Assembly: GCF_017813365.1 (NCBI RefSeq)
Contig: NZ_JAGIZA010000001.1
Span: 372,001-436,000 of the forward strand
Length of the DNA stretch: 64,000 bases
Direction: 5' to 3'
Source: Roseomonas indoligenes
GTDB lineage: Bacteria; Pseudomonadota; Alphaproteobacteria; Acetobacterales; Acetobacteraceae
A model generated the notes under the pieces. That model did no database searches, was not told where the DNA came from, and was given only the letters and a program-made list of their open reading frames with translations. Of the stretch, positions 1 to 13,204 are shown piece by piece (positions within the stretch are counted from its first letter, which is position 1; every line of letters starts with the position of its first letter). A program made the translations under genes and the position numbers.

Positions 1-2372
<2,372 letters not shown>

Positions 2373-2721
2373 TCGGGCAGAGCTTCTCCGGGGCGCCGGG
2401 GCATGGCCGGGGCCGCCACCGGGCGGACCGCAGGGCGGCCGGTCGGGCGGGGGCCGGACAGGGCCCAGCGTGCAGGGGGCAGAGATAGGGAAGGGGGGGC
2501 GGCCGGTCAACGAAAGCCAGGGCTGGGAGGGCACCGCTCCGGACGGGGCAGATGAGACGGGCCGGATGGGCCGGGCCAGAGGACACGGCGCGGCAGGCCC
2601 GGGGCCGGAGGGCGGGCCGGATCACATCCGCTTGGCGGGAGCGGGCGGTTCCGGCGACCCCGCCTTGTGACCGGGCGAGGGCTCCGCCATCTTGCGCCAC
2701 CTTCCCGTAGGGCTCCCCTCG
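2373..2721. other. Intergenic region between divergent secA and ppiC
   Basis: This 349-base gap between two divergent starts should hold both promoters. It is extremely GC-rich, with runs such as gggcggccgg, and I see no convincing -35/-10 pair, operator dyad or small gene. The long open frames crossing it on both strands are extensions of shadow frames. Confidence 0.5.
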
Positions 2722-3711
2722 ATGCGCCGCCTCCTCCTCCTTTCCGTTGCCCTGCCCACCCTTCTCTCGGCAGGGTTGGCCCTGGCTCAGGCCCCTGCTG
2801 CCAGCCCTGCACCCACCGCCGCGGCCGCGGCCACGCCGCCCGGCAATCCCGTGGTCGCCCGCGTGGACGGGCAGGAAATCCGCCTTTCCGACGTGCGGGA
2901 GGCCGCGCAGGAACTGCCGGACGAGCTGAAGAACGCTCCGCCGGCGATGCTCTTCCCGCTGATCCTGGACCAGCTGGTGGCCCAGAAGGCCCTGGTGGCG
3001 AAGGCCCGGGCCGAGGGCCTGCAGAACGACCCGGAGGTGCAGCGGCGCGTCGCCCGCGCCACCGACCAGGAGCTGCAGCAGGCTCTGCTGCGGCGTGAGG
3101 TGGCCCCGGCCCTGACCGAGGAGGCGCTGCGCGCCCGCTACAACCGCGAATCCGCTAACCGCCAGGGTGTTGAGGAGGTGCATGCCCGCCATATCCTCGT
3201 CCCCACCGAGGCAGCGGCGAACGCGGCCCTGGCCGAGGTCCGCAAGCCCGGTGCCGACTTCGCGGAGGTGGCCCGACGCCTCTCCACCGGCCCCGGCTCC
3301 CAGCAGGGCGGCGATCTCGGCTTCTTCAAGAAGTCCGACATGATTCCGGAATTCGCTGAGGCCGCCTTCGCCCTCCAGCCCGGCCAGATCACGGACAAGC
3401 CGGTCCAGACCTCCTTCGGCTGGCACGTCATCAAGGTGGAGGAGCGCCGCACCGCCCCTGCCGCGAGCTTCGAGGACAGCCAGGAGGCCCTGCGCCAAGC
3501 GGCCTTCGAGGAGGCGGTGAACGCCGCTGTGGAGCGCGTCCGCAGCGCGGCGCAGGTGGAGCGCTTCAACCTCGACGGCTCGCCCCAGCGCGCGCCGAGC
3601 CTGATGGATGGTGCGACCCCGCCGGCCCCGGGCGGGGCCGCGGCTCCTGCCCCGGGCGGAGCGGCTGCTCCTGCCCCGGGCGGAGCGGCTGCTCCTGCCC
3701 AGCGGCGCTAA
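2722..3711 (+). CDS. Periplasmic parvulin-type peptidylprolyl isomerase (PpiC/SurA-like)
   Basis: Isomerase or chaperone acting on prolyl bonds of exported proteins in the periplasm. The start at 2722 ([20 protein letters not shown]) gives a clean signal peptide with a cleavage region near ALAQA; an in-frame ATG at 2692 would only lengthen the N-region. The SurA-like N-terminal helical part (about residues 45-145) precedes a rotamase domain with [16 protein letters not shown] and [11 protein letters not shown] (about 155-260). The C-terminal tail is an Ala-Pro-Gly low-complexity repeat (APAPGGAA) encoded by a 24-base tandem repeat. It is divergent from secA and 13 bases upstream of argJ, so probably cotranscribed with argJ. 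Confidence 0.9.
   Translation: MRRLLLLSVALPTLLSAGLALAQAPAASPAPTAAAAATPPGNPVVARVDGQEIRLSDVREAAQELPDELKNAPPAMLFPLILDQLVAQKALVAKARAEGLQNDPEVQRRVARATDQELQQALLRREVAPALTEEALRARYNRESANRQGVEEVHARHILVPTEAAANAALAEVRKPGADFAEVARRLSTGPGSQQGGDLGFFKKSDMIPEFAEAAFALQPGQITDKPVQTSFGWHVIKVEERRTAPAASFEDSQEALRQAAFEEAVNAAVERVRSAAQVERFNLDGSPQRAPSLMDGATPPAPGGAAAPAPGGAAAPAPGGAAAPAQRR
3619..3700 (+). repeat. 24-bp tandem repeat in the 3' end of the isomerase gene
   Basis: Two exact 24-base copies (3643-3666 and 3667-3690) are preceded by a degenerate copy and followed by a 10-base partial copy. Each unit starts gctcctgccccggg and encodes APAPGGAA. The period is a multiple of three, so copy-number changes would alter tail length without breaking the frame. 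Confidence 0.85.
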
Positions 3712-3724
3712 GAGGGAGACGAAG

Positions 3725-4960
3725 ATGGCCCAGGCAATTCCCGTCTCTCCCCTCAAGGTCGATCTTCCGCCCTTGCCGCCGCTGAAGGGCGTGCGGCTGG
3801 GCGTGGCCGCGGCCGGGCTGCGCTACCAGGGCCGCCCGGACGTGATGATGATGGAGTTCGCCCCCGGCACCACCGTCGCGGGCGTCTTCACCAGCAACAA
3901 GTGCCCGGGCGCCCCGGTGGACTGGTGCCGCACGGCGCTGAAGGGGGAGGCCGCCCGCGCCCTGGTCGTGAATGCGGGCAATGCCAATGTCTTCACCGGC
4001 CGCGCCGGCGTGGTGGCCTGCGAGGCGACCGCGGCCGCGGCGGCCGCGCTGGCGGGCTGCAAGCCCTCCGAGGTCTTCCTGGCCAGCACCGGCGTGATCG
4101 GCCAGGTGATGCCGCATGAGAAGCTGGCCGCCGCCCTGCCGGCGCTGCATGCGGAGCTGAAGGAGACGGGCTGGGCCGATGCCGCGCGCGGCATCATGAC
4201 CACGGATACCTTCCCCAAAGCCTGCGCCCGCACCGCCACGATCCACGGGACGAAGGTGACGATCATCGGCATCGCCAAGGGCAGCGGCATGGTGGCGCCG
4301 GACATGGCGACGATGCTGTCCTTCGTGGCGACCGACGCAGGCATCCCCGCCGCCGCGCTGCAGTCCCTGCTGCGCAAGGGCGTGGAGGCGAGCTTCAACC
4401 GCACCACTGTGGACAGCGACACCTCCACCTCCGATACGGTGCTGCTCTTCGCCACCGGGCAGGCCGGGCACGACCGCGTCTCCGCCCTGCCGGGCACGGC
4501 GCTGGACGACTTCCAGGAGCAGCTGAACGCCCTCCTGCTCGACCTCGCCCTGCAGGTGGTGCGGGACGGGGAGGGGGCGCAGAAGCTGGTGAAGGTGACC
4601 GTGAAGGGCGCCCTTTCCGACAGCTCGGCCAAGCGGATCGCCATGGCGATCGCCAACTCGCCCCTGGTGAAGACCGCGATCGCCGGCGAGGACGCGAACT
4701 GGGGCCGCATCGTCATGGCCGTCGGCAAGGCCGGCGAGCCGGCGGACCGGGACAAGCTCTCCGTCGCCGTGGGCGGGGTCTGGATGGCCAGGGATGGCGG
4801 CGTGGTGGAGGGCTATGACGAGGCCCCCGTCGTTGCCCACATGAAGGGGCGGGAGATCGACATCGAGGTTGATATCGGCCTGGGCAAGGGCGAGGCCACG
4901 GTTTGGACCTGCGACCTGACCCACGGCTACATCGACATCAATGGCTCGTACCGGAGCTGA
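3725..4960 (+). CDS. argJ: Bifunctional glutamate N-acetyltransferase / amino-acid acetyltransferase ArgJ
   Basis: Transfers acetyl from N-acetylornithine to glutamate (cyclic arginine pathway) and may also use acetyl-CoA. The 411-residue protein starts at 3725 behind a GAGGGAGACGAAG ribosome site. Family landmarks are [14 protein letters not shown] near the N terminus, [10 protein letters not shown], and the autocleavage motif [13 protein letters not shown], in which Thr196 (after Met194-Ala195) is the expected N-terminal nucleophile after self-cleavage. The C-terminal DINGSYRS is typical of the end of the beta chain. Length matches the family. It follows the isomerase gene by 13 bases and is convergent with the lipoprotein gene. 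Confidence 0.96.
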   Translation: MAQAIPVSPLKVDLPPLPPLKGVRLGVAAAGLRYQGRPDVMMMEFAPGTTVAGVFTSNKCPGAPVDWCRTALKGEAARALVVNAGNANVFTGRAGVVACEATAAAAAALAGCKPSEVFLASTGVIGQVMPHEKLAAALPALHAELKETGWADAARGIMTTDTFPKACARTATIHGTKVTIIGIAKGSGMVAPDMATMLSFVATDAGIPAAALQSLLRKGVEASFNRTTVDSDTSTSDTVLLFATGQAGHDRVSALPGTALDDFQEQLNALLLDLALQVVRDGEGAQKLVKVTVKGALSDSSAKRIAMAIANSPLVKTAIAGEDANWGRIVMAVGKAGEPADRDKLSVAVGGVWMARDGGVVEGYDEAPVVAHMKGREIDIEVDIGLGKGEATVWTCDLTHGYIDINGSYRS

Positions 4961-5023
4961 CCGCGCCTGACCGGCGCGAACCACAGCTCCATCCTTCGAT
5001 CCGGCCCCCGCGGGCCTCTCTGA

Positions 5024-5046
5024 GAGCCCGGATGTGACCCGGGCTC
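5024..5046. terminator. Hairpin between convergent argJ and lipoprotein gene
   Basis: Perfect 8-bp stem GAGCCCGG / CCGGGCTC with a 7-base loop, 64 bases after the argJ stop and before the convergent lipoprotein gene. No T-run follows on either strand, so it may act as a 3'-end stabiliser or weak bidirectional terminator. Confidence 0.4.
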
Positions 5047-5090
5047 AGGGGAGGCCTGCGAACCCCGCACCGAGCGCCGGGGAACCCTTC

Positions 5091-5270
5091 TCAGGGGCGG
5101 TCATAGAGGTCGCCCCGAGGGGCAAAGGGTGAGCCTCGGCCGACGTAGTAGCGGTCGAACCTCTCGCGGCCACTCCTCTTGAGGCCTGGGTCCGCAGGCG
5201 GCGCCGAGCAGGCCGCCACGGCGAGGAAGGACAGGCCGCACAGGATGGCGGAGATTGCTGCTCTGAGCAT
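5091..5270 (-). CDS. Small lipoprotein, 59 aa
   Basis: The short frame starts MLRAAISAILCGLSFLAVAAC, a hydrophobic signal ending in a lipobox (VAAC, Cys21), followed by about 38 residues of mature peptide ending RGDLYDRP. A purine-rich site (gggagggggc) sits directly upstream. The likely fate is lipidation and anchoring in the envelope. No domain is recognised and the function is unknown. It lies between convergent argJ and htpG and has its own upstream space of about 125 bases. Confidence rests on signal peptide, lipobox and ribosome site together. Confidence 0.65.
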   Translation of the reverse strand: MLRAAISAILCGLSFLAVAACSAPPADPGLKRSGRERFDRYYVGRGSPFAPRGDLYDRP

Positions 5271-5354
5271 GACCTGCCCCCTCCCTGTTCTGCCCTGGGC
5301 GCGGGCGGAAGCCGGGCCGGGCGAAGGGCCCGCATCCCGACCAGACTGTCCTCC

Positions 5355-5380
5355 AGGGCTATCACTCAGCGGATAGCCCT
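5355..5380 (-). terminator. Hairpin downstream of htpG
   Basis: Perfect 9-bp stem AGGGCTATC / GATAGCCCT with an 8-base loop, 15 bases past the htpG stop. A second inverted repeat, CTGAAGG / CCTTCAG (5379-5385 with 5392-5398), overlaps the stop codon and shares bases with the first, so the two are mutually exclusive. There is no T-tract. Confidence 0.5.
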
Positions 5381-5394
5381 GAAGGAGGAAGCCT

Positions 5395-7226
<1,832 letters not shown>

Positions 7227-7230
<4 letters not shown>

Positions 7231-7517
7231 GCGCATCCTCCGGAAAGGGGGGTAACAATCGGAGGAGCGATATGAAAGGCGGCCCGGCGGGCTTCAAGGG
7301 GGCGGGCAGCCCGCCTGCCATCTGACCCCTTGAACGGTGCCTCGGCCGTGCCGGCCTGCTCAGCGGTGCGGAAGCGAGGCCAGATATCCGCGGCATAGCT
7401 GGCCGCGAGGATGCGCCAGCTCTCATTGATCGTCCGGATCGCCTGTTCGACCATCCAATCGATGCGGGGTGTGGGGGCGGGCAGCAGCGGCCGGCCCGGC
7501 GAGGCGGGGAAGGACAT
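7227..7517 (-). CDS. Doubtful small hypothetical protein upstream of htpG, 96 aa
   Basis: An open frame from an ATG at 7517 ends in a GTGA overlap with the preferred htpG start. The N-terminal half has a plausible helical segment ([20 protein letters not shown]); the C-terminal half looks like unconstrained GC-rich translation ([17 protein letters not shown]). A heat-shock-type promoter for htpG lies inside the frame, which argues against it. No family recognised. Apart from this frame, the 7231-7590 interval shows no other gene. Confidence 0.25.
7270..7298 (-). promoter_or_regulatory. RpoH (sigma-32-like) promoter of htpG
   Basis: On the reverse strand, CTTGAA (7298-7293) is followed after 15 bases by TTTCATAT (7277-7270), resembling the heat-shock consensus CTTGAA and CCCCATnT. 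The match to CATAT is good and the first three bases of the -10 deviate. Transcription would begin about 30 bases upstream of the htpG GTG. Confidence 0.6.
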
Positions 7518-7590
7518 GCACCTCGCTAGACCCACCGGCGCCCGGCCGTCCCTCACCGTTGATACCTCGGACCGGGGCTGATGTGCGGCG

Positions 7591-9852
7591 TCAGAGCAGA
7601 TCCTCGATCCGGATGGGCAGGTCCCGCACGCGCCGGCCGGTGGCGTTGAAGACGGCATTGGCGACGGCCGCGTTCATGCCGACGATGCCGATCTCGCCGA
7701 TCCCCTTGATCCCCAGCGGGTTCACCGTCTCGTCCTTCTCCGGCACCATCAGCACCTCCACGCTCCGCACGTCGGCGTTCACGGGGATGAGGTACTCCGC
7801 GATGTTGTCGTTGGTGTAGCGGGCAGCGACCGGGTCGATCTCGGTCTTCTCGTGCAGTGCGGCGCCGATGCCCCAGATCATCCCGCCCATGTACTGGCTG
7901 TGCGCGGCCATGGGATTGACGATCCGGGGCGAGGCAAAGGCGCCCAGGGCCCGGGGCACTCGCACCTCCCGCGTGCGGGCGTGGACGCGCACCTCCACGA
8001 ACTGCGCACCGAACGCGTAGGCGGTCACGTCGTCGCGGCTGTGGCCGCGGGACATGGCCATCTGGCCCTGCCGCACCTTCTCCATGGCATCCGGCGGCAG
8101 GCCCTTGGGGATGTTCTCCGCCGTCACCTCCAGCGGGCCCTCCCCGGTGCGGGCCAGGGCGCGGGCCAGCGACTCCTGCGCGCCGCCCGGCCCGTTCAGG
8201 GCGCGGCCGGAGAGGGTGATGGCGGCTGGGTCCCCGCCGGCGAAGGGGCTGTCATTGGCGAGAATCGCGGCGCGGGCGAGGCGCTCGCGGATCCCGTCGC
8301 AGGCCTTGGCGACGGCGTGGCTGATCGCGGCGGTGTGGTTCGACCCAGCAGCGAGCCCGGCGGCCGGCAGGTTCGTGTCGCCCAGCTCCACCGCCACGTC
8401 GGCCACGTCCAGGCCGAGTTGCTCGGCGGCGGTGATGGCAAGGACGGTGTAGGCGCCATTGCCGATCTCGTGCGCCGCGATCTGAACCCGGGCGCGCCCG
8501 TCGGGGGTGAGCGTCACCCGCGCGCTGGAGGCGCCGATATTGGCGGCATAGGCAGCGGTGGCGCAGCCGTAGCCGACCAGCCAGTCGCCCTGCCGCGTCG
8601 CGCCGGGCACGGGGTTGCGCGCCGACCAGTTGAAGCGCGCCGCGCCCTTGTCGAAGCACTCCATCAGCGAGCGGGAGCTGAAGGGCAGGCCGGTCGCGGG
8701 ATCCGTCTGCGTGTCGTTGATCCGCCGCAGCTCGATCGGGTCCATCCGGAGCGCGAAGGCCAGCTCGTCCATCGCGCATTCCAGCGGGTACATATAGGGC
8801 CCCTCGGGCGGGGCGCGCATGAAACCCGGCGTGTTGCGGTCCGCGTGGACGATGTTCACCTTCGTCAGGATGTTCGGGCAAGCATAAATCCGTGCCGTCG
8901 TTTCCGTGCCGGAGACATTGTACTGCGAGGGGCGGGAGGTGACCTCCCATCCCTCGTGCCGGAAGGCGGTCAGCTTTCCGTTGCGATCGGCCCCGAGCTG
9001 GATGTGGTGCCGCGTTTCCGCACGGTAGGTGACGATGGTGAAGCCCTGGTCCCGCGTGGAAACCAGCTTTACCGGCCGCCTCACGCGACGCGCGGCGACT
9101 GCGATCCAGGCCGTGCGCGCGGTGATGCCGCCCTTGCTGCCGAAGGCGCCGCCGACATAGCGCGAGACGACGCGGATGCTCTCCGGCGCGATGCGGAGCT
9201 GCTTCGCCAGATTGCCGCGCAGCCCGTAGACGAACTGGCTGGGCTCGTAGACCGTCAGCTTCCCGTCCCGCCACTCGCAGGTGGTGGTGAAGAGCTCGAT
9301 CGGGTTGTGGTGCTGGGTGGGCGTACCGTAGCGCTGGTCCACTCGGAACTCCGCGTCCCGGAAGGCGCGCTCGGCGTGGCCGACGCGGTAGTCCTTGTGC
9401 TCCCCGGCCTTTCGGACCTCCTCGACGACACCGGCGCTGCCGAAGCTGGCGGAGGGCGCCTCCTCCTCGTAGTCGGGGCGGACCTTGTGCGCGGCCTCGC
9501 GCGCCGCCTCGAAGCTCTCGGCGACGACAACGGCGATAATCTGGCCGTCGTGCCAGATGCGGTCGGACTCCATCGTCTCCGTGGTGTCGCCGCCCGCCAT
9601 GGGCTTGGGCTTCTCCGCCTCGCCGCCCACGTTCTCATGCGTCAGGATGTCCAGCACGCCCTGCACGGCCCGGGCCTCGTCCAGCCGGAAGCCGAGGATG
9701 CGGCCACGGGCGATGCTGCTGGTGACGAGGAAGGCCCAGGCAGGGTTCTCCACCGTCTCGTCGGAGGCGTAGCGCGCGGCGCCCGTGACCTTGGCGCGGC
9801 CATCGATGCGGATGGTGGCGGGGCCGAAATGCGGGGTGGTGCCGTCGGGCAT
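7591..9852 (-). CDS. Aldehyde/xanthine dehydrogenase family, molybdopterin-binding large subunit
   Basis: Catalytic molybdenum subunit (753 aa) of a three-subunit molybdenum hydroxylase that oxidises aldehydes or hydroxylates heterocycles. It begins with the aldehyde-oxidase a/b hammerhead region (RIDGRAKVTGAARYASD), carries Moco-binding motifs (GGAFGSKGG; LAAGSNHTAAISHAV), and ends with GIKGIGEIG, whose Glu is the expected active-site base. Domain order resembles E. coli PaoC (YagR). Four bases separate it from the FAD subunit gene upstream, and the FeS gene comes first, giving a tight FeS-FAD-Mo operon. Physiological substrate cannot be told from sequence. Confidence 0.92.
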   Translation of the reverse strand: MPDGTTPHFGPATIRIDGRAKVTGAARYASDETVENPAWAFLVTSSIARGRILGFRLDEARAVQGVLDILTHENVGGEAEKPKPMAGGDTTETMESDRIWHDGQIIAVVVAESFEAAREAAHKVRPDYEEEAPSASFGSAGVVEEVRKAGEHKDYRVGHAERAFRDAEFRVDQRYGTPTQHHNPIELFTTTCEWRDGKLTVYEPSQFVYGLRGNLAKQLRIAPESIRVVSRYVGGAFGSKGGITARTAWIAVAARRVRRPVKLVSTRDQGFTIVTYRAETRHHIQLGADRNGKLTAFRHEGWEVTSRPSQYNVSGTETTARIYACPNILTKVNIVHADRNTPGFMRAPPEGPYMYPLECAMDELAFALRMDPIELRRINDTQTDPATGLPFSSRSLMECFDKGAARFNWSARNPVPGATRQGDWLVGYGCATAAYAANIGASSARVTLTPDGRARVQIAAHEIGNGAYTVLAITAAEQLGLDVADVAVELGDTNLPAAGLAAGSNHTAAISHAVAKACDGIRERLARAAILANDSPFAGGDPAAITLSGRALNGPGGAQESLARALARTGEGPLEVTAENIPKGLPPDAMEKVRQGQMAMSRGHSRDDVTAYAFGAQFVEVRVHARTREVRVPRALGAFASPRIVNPMAAHSQYMGGMIWGIGAALHEKTEIDPVAARYTNDNIAEYLIPVNADVRSVEVLMVPEKDETVNPLGIKGIGEIGIVGMNAAVANAVFNATGRRVRDLPIRIEDLL

Positions 9853-9856
9853 GGGA

Positions 9857-10885
9857 TCAGGCCTCCATCTCGGCAGCTTGCAGAAGGGCGCGCACCAGGG
9901 TGCGGCGGCCCAGCTCCGGCTTGAAGCCGTTCTCGCTGTGGGTAACGGCGCCGCAGAAGGCCACTTCGGCCGCTTCCTGCGCCGTGTGCTCGTCCAGCCG
10001 GCGCCCGCGCAGCGCGGCTTCCGCCTCGCGCGCGCGCCAGGGCTTGGCCGCCAGCCCGCCTAGGCCGATCCGCGCCTCCCGCACCTCACCAGCCTCGATG
10101 TGCAGCGCCACGGCGGCGGAGGCGGTCGCGAAGGCGAAAGACTCTCGGTCCCGCACCTTCACGTAGAGCGAGCGGCGGGTCCATGGACCGGCGGGGACAT
10201 GGAAACCCGTGATCAGCTCTCCGGGCTGCAAGGCCGTCTCGACATGCGGCGTGTCGCCGGGCAGGCGGTGCAGCTCCTCGAAGGGGATACGGCGGGCGGT
10301 GCCGTCCAAGGCCAGGATCGACACATCGGCGCCCAGTGCCGCCAGGGCATTGGCGAAGTCACCGGGATAGTGCGCGATGCAATGATCGCTGACGCCGAGC
10401 ACGGCGAGATGCCGGTTGTTGCCTTCCAGCGCCGCGCAGCCCGTGCCGGGCTCCCGCTTGTTGCAGGCGCGCCAGCTCGGGTCGCGGAAGTAGTTGCAGC
10501 GCGTGCGCTGCAGGACGTTGCCGGCCAGGCTGGCCATGTTCCGCAGCTGCTGGTTCGCGGCCAATTGCAGCGTCTGCGCGATCACCGGGTAGTCGCGCAG
10601 GATGGCGGGGTGCTCCTGCGCCTCCGCCATGCGGACGAGGGCGCCGAGCGCCAGCCCCTCCACACTGGCCTCGATGCGCCCGTGCTCGGTGTGCAGCGGG
10701 CCGATGTTGATGAGGGCGGATGGGTGGGCCACGCCGATCTTCATCAGGTCCAGCAGGTTGGTCCCGCCGGCCAGATAGTGGGCCGGGGCGCGGATCCGGC
10801 CCTCTCCGGGCGGTGCGGCGTGCGCGGCCGCCGCCTTCAGCGCCTCCCGCGTGGCGTCGGGCCTCTCGTAGGTGAAGGGGCGCAT
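9857..10885 (-). CDS. Molybdenum hydroxylase FAD-binding subunit with extra 4Fe-4S site
   Basis: Middle subunit (342 aa), carrying FAD (LAGGTNLLDLMKIGVAHPSA; NQQLRNMASLAGNV) and passing electrons between the 2Fe-2S subunit and the acceptor. Four cysteines in the linker region (Cys130, Cys141, Cys150, Cys169; RTRCNYFRDP, ACNKREPGTGC, DHCIAHYP) match the pattern that binds a [4Fe-4S] cluster in PaoB and in the beta subunit of 4-hydroxybenzoyl-CoA reductase. The gene is packed one base after the FeS subunit gene and four bases before the Mo subunit gene. Confidence 0.92.
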   Translation of the reverse strand: MRPFTYERPDATREALKAAAAHAAPPGEGRIRAPAHYLAGGTNLLDLMKIGVAHPSALINIGPLHTEHGRIEASVEGLALGALVRMAEAQEHPAILRDYPVIAQTLQLAANQQLRNMASLAGNVLQRTRCNYFRDPSWRACNKREPGTGCAALEGNNRHLAVLGVSDHCIAHYPGDFANALAALGADVSILALDGTARRIPFEELHRLPGDTPHVETALQPGELITGFHVPAGPWTRRSLYVKVRDRESFAFATASAAVALHIEAGEVREARIGLGGLAAKPWRAREAEAALRGRRLDEHTAQEAAEVAFCGAVTHSENGFKPELGRRTLVRALLQAAEMEA

Positions 10886-10886
10886 C

Positions 10887-11357
10887 TCAGGCGCGCTCCA
10901 TCTGCGGCTTCGCCTGCTGGATGGCGGCGACGATCTTGGGGTAGGCGGCGCAGCGGCAGAGATTGCCGCTCATGTACTCCCGGATCTCGTCATCCGTCCT
11001 CGCATGGCCCTCCTCCACGCAGGCGATGGCGGAAAGGATCTGGCCGGGGGTGCAGTAGCCGCACTGGTAGGCGTCCTGCTCCAGGAAGGCCTGCTGCATG
11101 GGGTGCAGCGGCCCGTCCTCCGTCGCCAGGCCTTCGATCGTCGTCACCTCCGCCCCCTGCGCCGCGACGGCGAGGGTGAAGCAGGACAGGACGCGCCGTC
11201 CATCCATCAGCACCGTGCAGGCGCCGCACTGGCCGAGGTCGCAGCCCTTCTTCGTACCGGTCAGGTCCAGGTGCTCGCGCAGCGCGTCCAGCAGGGTGGT
11301 GCGGACGTCAACGGCCAGGTGCCGCTCCGTCCCGTTCACCTTCAAGGTGATCTCCAT
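10887..11357 (-). CDS. Molybdenum hydroxylase 2Fe-2S subunit
   Basis: Small electron-transfer subunit of 156 aa. A plant-type ferredoxin domain (CDLGQCGACTVLMDGRRVLSC) is followed by the four-helix second cluster domain (QCGYCTPGQILSA and NLCRCAAYPKIV). The start at 11357 (MEITLKVNG) has an upstream GGAG; an earlier ATG at 11411 adds unlikely sequence. Unlike E. coli PaoA there is no Tat signal, so this enzyme is probably cytoplasmic. First gene of the operon. Confidence 0.93.
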   Translation of the reverse strand: MEITLKVNGTERHLAVDVRTTLLDALREHLDLTGTKKGCDLGQCGACTVLMDGRRVLSCFTLAVAAQGAEVTTIEGLATEDGPLHPMQQAFLEQDAYQCGYCTPGQILSAIACVEEGHARTDDEIREYMSGNLCRCAAYPKIVAAIQQAKPQMERA

Positions 11358-11586
11358 GGCCGCTCCGATCTCTCGTGCCGGGGCAGGGGCGGCCCCGAGC
11401 CTCGCTCGCATCCCGCCTAACGCGTTTCGTCCCGCGAAGCGGCGCCGCCCGCCCTGTCACCCTTCCGCGAGGGCTGGCAGCGCCGCTCGATAAGCGTTTT
11501 CGATGCCAGTTCTCCGCTTCTCGGCTACCGGCGGCGGTTCCGTGAACGAACAATGACGCCGCGCTGGCGCGGAGAGATGTTCCACC

Positions 11587-13176
11587 ATGGTCGGACGACG
11601 CAATGCCCTGAAGCTGGCCCTGGCAGGGGCCGCCGCGACCTACGCGCCCGCCCTCCACGCCCAGGCCTCTGCCCGCACGCTGAAGTTCGTGCCGCACAGC
11701 AACCTGTTCAGCGTGGACCCGATCTGGACCCCGGCGGCCGTGGTGCGGAACCACGGCTACATGGTGTTCGACACCCTCTACGGCATGGACGCGAACTACG
11801 AGCCGCAGCCGCAGATGGCCGAAAGGCATGTGCTGGAGGATGGCGGCCGTATCGTCACCATCACCCTTCGCCCTGGCCTGACCTTCCACGACGGCGAGCC
11901 CGTGCGGGCGGCCGATGCGGTGGCGAGCATCCGGCGCTGGGCGCGCCGCGCCTCCATTGGCGGCAAGCTGATGGACTTCACGGACGAGCTCTCCGCCCTC
12001 GACGATCGCCGCATCCGCTTCCGCCTGAAGGAGCCCTTCCCGCTGCTGCCGCACGCGCTGGGGCATGTCGGCGCGCCCATCCCCTTCATCATGCCGGAGC
12101 GGCTGGCGAGGACGGATCCCTTCCAGCAGGTGCGCGAGGTCGTGGGCTCCGGCCCCTTCCGCTTCAGGGCGGACGAGATGAACCCCGGCAGCTTCTTCGC
12201 CTATGAGCGCTTCGCCGGCTATCGGCCCGCCCCGAACGGTACGCCGAGCCTCGTGGCGGGCCCGAAGCAGGTGTGGTTCGACCGGGTGGAGTGGACGGTG
12301 ATCCCCGACGCCTCCACCGCCGCCGCCGCCATCCAGTCCGGCGAGCAGGACTGGGTGGAGGCACCGGAGCCGGACCTGGAGCCGATGCTGGCGCGCAGCG
12401 CCGGCCTGCGGATCGAGCCGCTGGAGCTGATCCTCCGCCCGGCCTATCTGCGGCTGAACCACTTGCAGGCGCCCTTCAACAACGTGAAGGTCCGGCAGGC
12501 GCTGCTGGCCGCCGTGGACCAGGCCGCCTTCATGTCGGCGGTGATCGGGCCGGACCCGAAGCGCTATGTCAGCGACGCCGGCATCGTGACGCCGGGATCG
12601 CCATATGCCACGCGCGTCGGACTGGAGCCGATCCTCGCGCCGCGCAGCGTGGAGCGCGCGAAGGCCCTGCTGAAGGAGGGCGGCTACAGCAACGAGCCCG
12701 CGCGGCTGCTGGTGGCCATGGATGTCGGCGCGCAGGCGGCGCTGGGCCAGGTGGCGGGGGAGCTGTTCCGCAGCATTGGCCTGAACCTGGATTTCGTCTC
12801 CACGGACTGGGGCAGCATCCTCCAGCGCACCACGAACCGGGAGCCGCTGGAGAAGGGCGGATGGTCCAGCTACGCCACCTTCTTCCCCGGCCTGGACCTG
12901 TTCGACCCCGGCGCCAATGCCGTGCTGCGCGGCAACGGCACCGCCGGCGCCAATGGCTGGCCGACCTCCCCGAAGCTGGAGGCGCTGCGCGACGAGTGGT
13001 TCCGTGCGCCGGATGCGGAGGCACGCAAGGCGGTGGCCGGGCGGATGCAGACCGTGGCGCTGGAGGAGGTGCTTTTCGTGCCCCTCGGCGCCTTCCGCTC
13101 CAACACCGTGATGAGGCGGAACCTGGAAGGGCGCGTGCCGGGCATGCCGCTCTTCTGGAACATGAAGCGGGCGTGA
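11587..13176 (+). CDS. ABC transporter substrate-binding protein, family 5 (peptide/nickel/opine type)
   Basis: Periplasmic receptor of 529 aa for peptides or related amides. It starts MVGRRNALKLALAGAAATYAP, an Arg-Arg signal possibly exported by Tat, cleaved near LHAQA. Family landmarks include YMVFDTLYGMDANYEPQPQMAE, ITLRPGLTFHDGEPVRAADAV and VRQALLAAVDQAAFM. No permease or ATPase genes adjoin it. The gene 28 bases downstream is a creatininase-family amidohydrolase, so the pair may take up and hydrolyse a cyclic amide or creatinine-like compound; that link is inference. Confidence 0.9.
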   Translation: MVGRRNALKLALAGAAATYAPALHAQASARTLKFVPHSNLFSVDPIWTPAAVVRNHGYMVFDTLYGMDANYEPQPQMAERHVLEDGGRIVTITLRPGLTFHDGEPVRAADAVASIRRWARRASIGGKLMDFTDELSALDDRRIRFRLKEPFPLLPHALGHVGAPIPFIMPERLARTDPFQQVREVVGSGPFRFRADEMNPGSFFAYERFAGYRPAPNGTPSLVAGPKQVWFDRVEWTVIPDASTAAAAIQSGEQDWVEAPEPDLEPMLARSAGLRIEPLELILRPAYLRLNHLQAPFNNVKVRQALLAAVDQAAFMSAVIGPDPKRYVSDAGIVTPGSPYATRVGLEPILAPRSVERAKALLKEGGYSNEPARLLVAMDVGAQAALGQVAGELFRSIGLNLDFVSTDWGSILQRTTNREPLEKGGWSSYATFFPGLDLFDPGANAVLRGNGTAGANGWPTSPKLEALRDEWFRAPDAEARKAVAGRMQTVALEEVLFVPLGAFRSNTVMRRNLEGRVPGMPLFWNMKRA

Positions 13177-13204
13177 TCCCCGCGATGGAAGGATTCAGGA
13201 ACGC

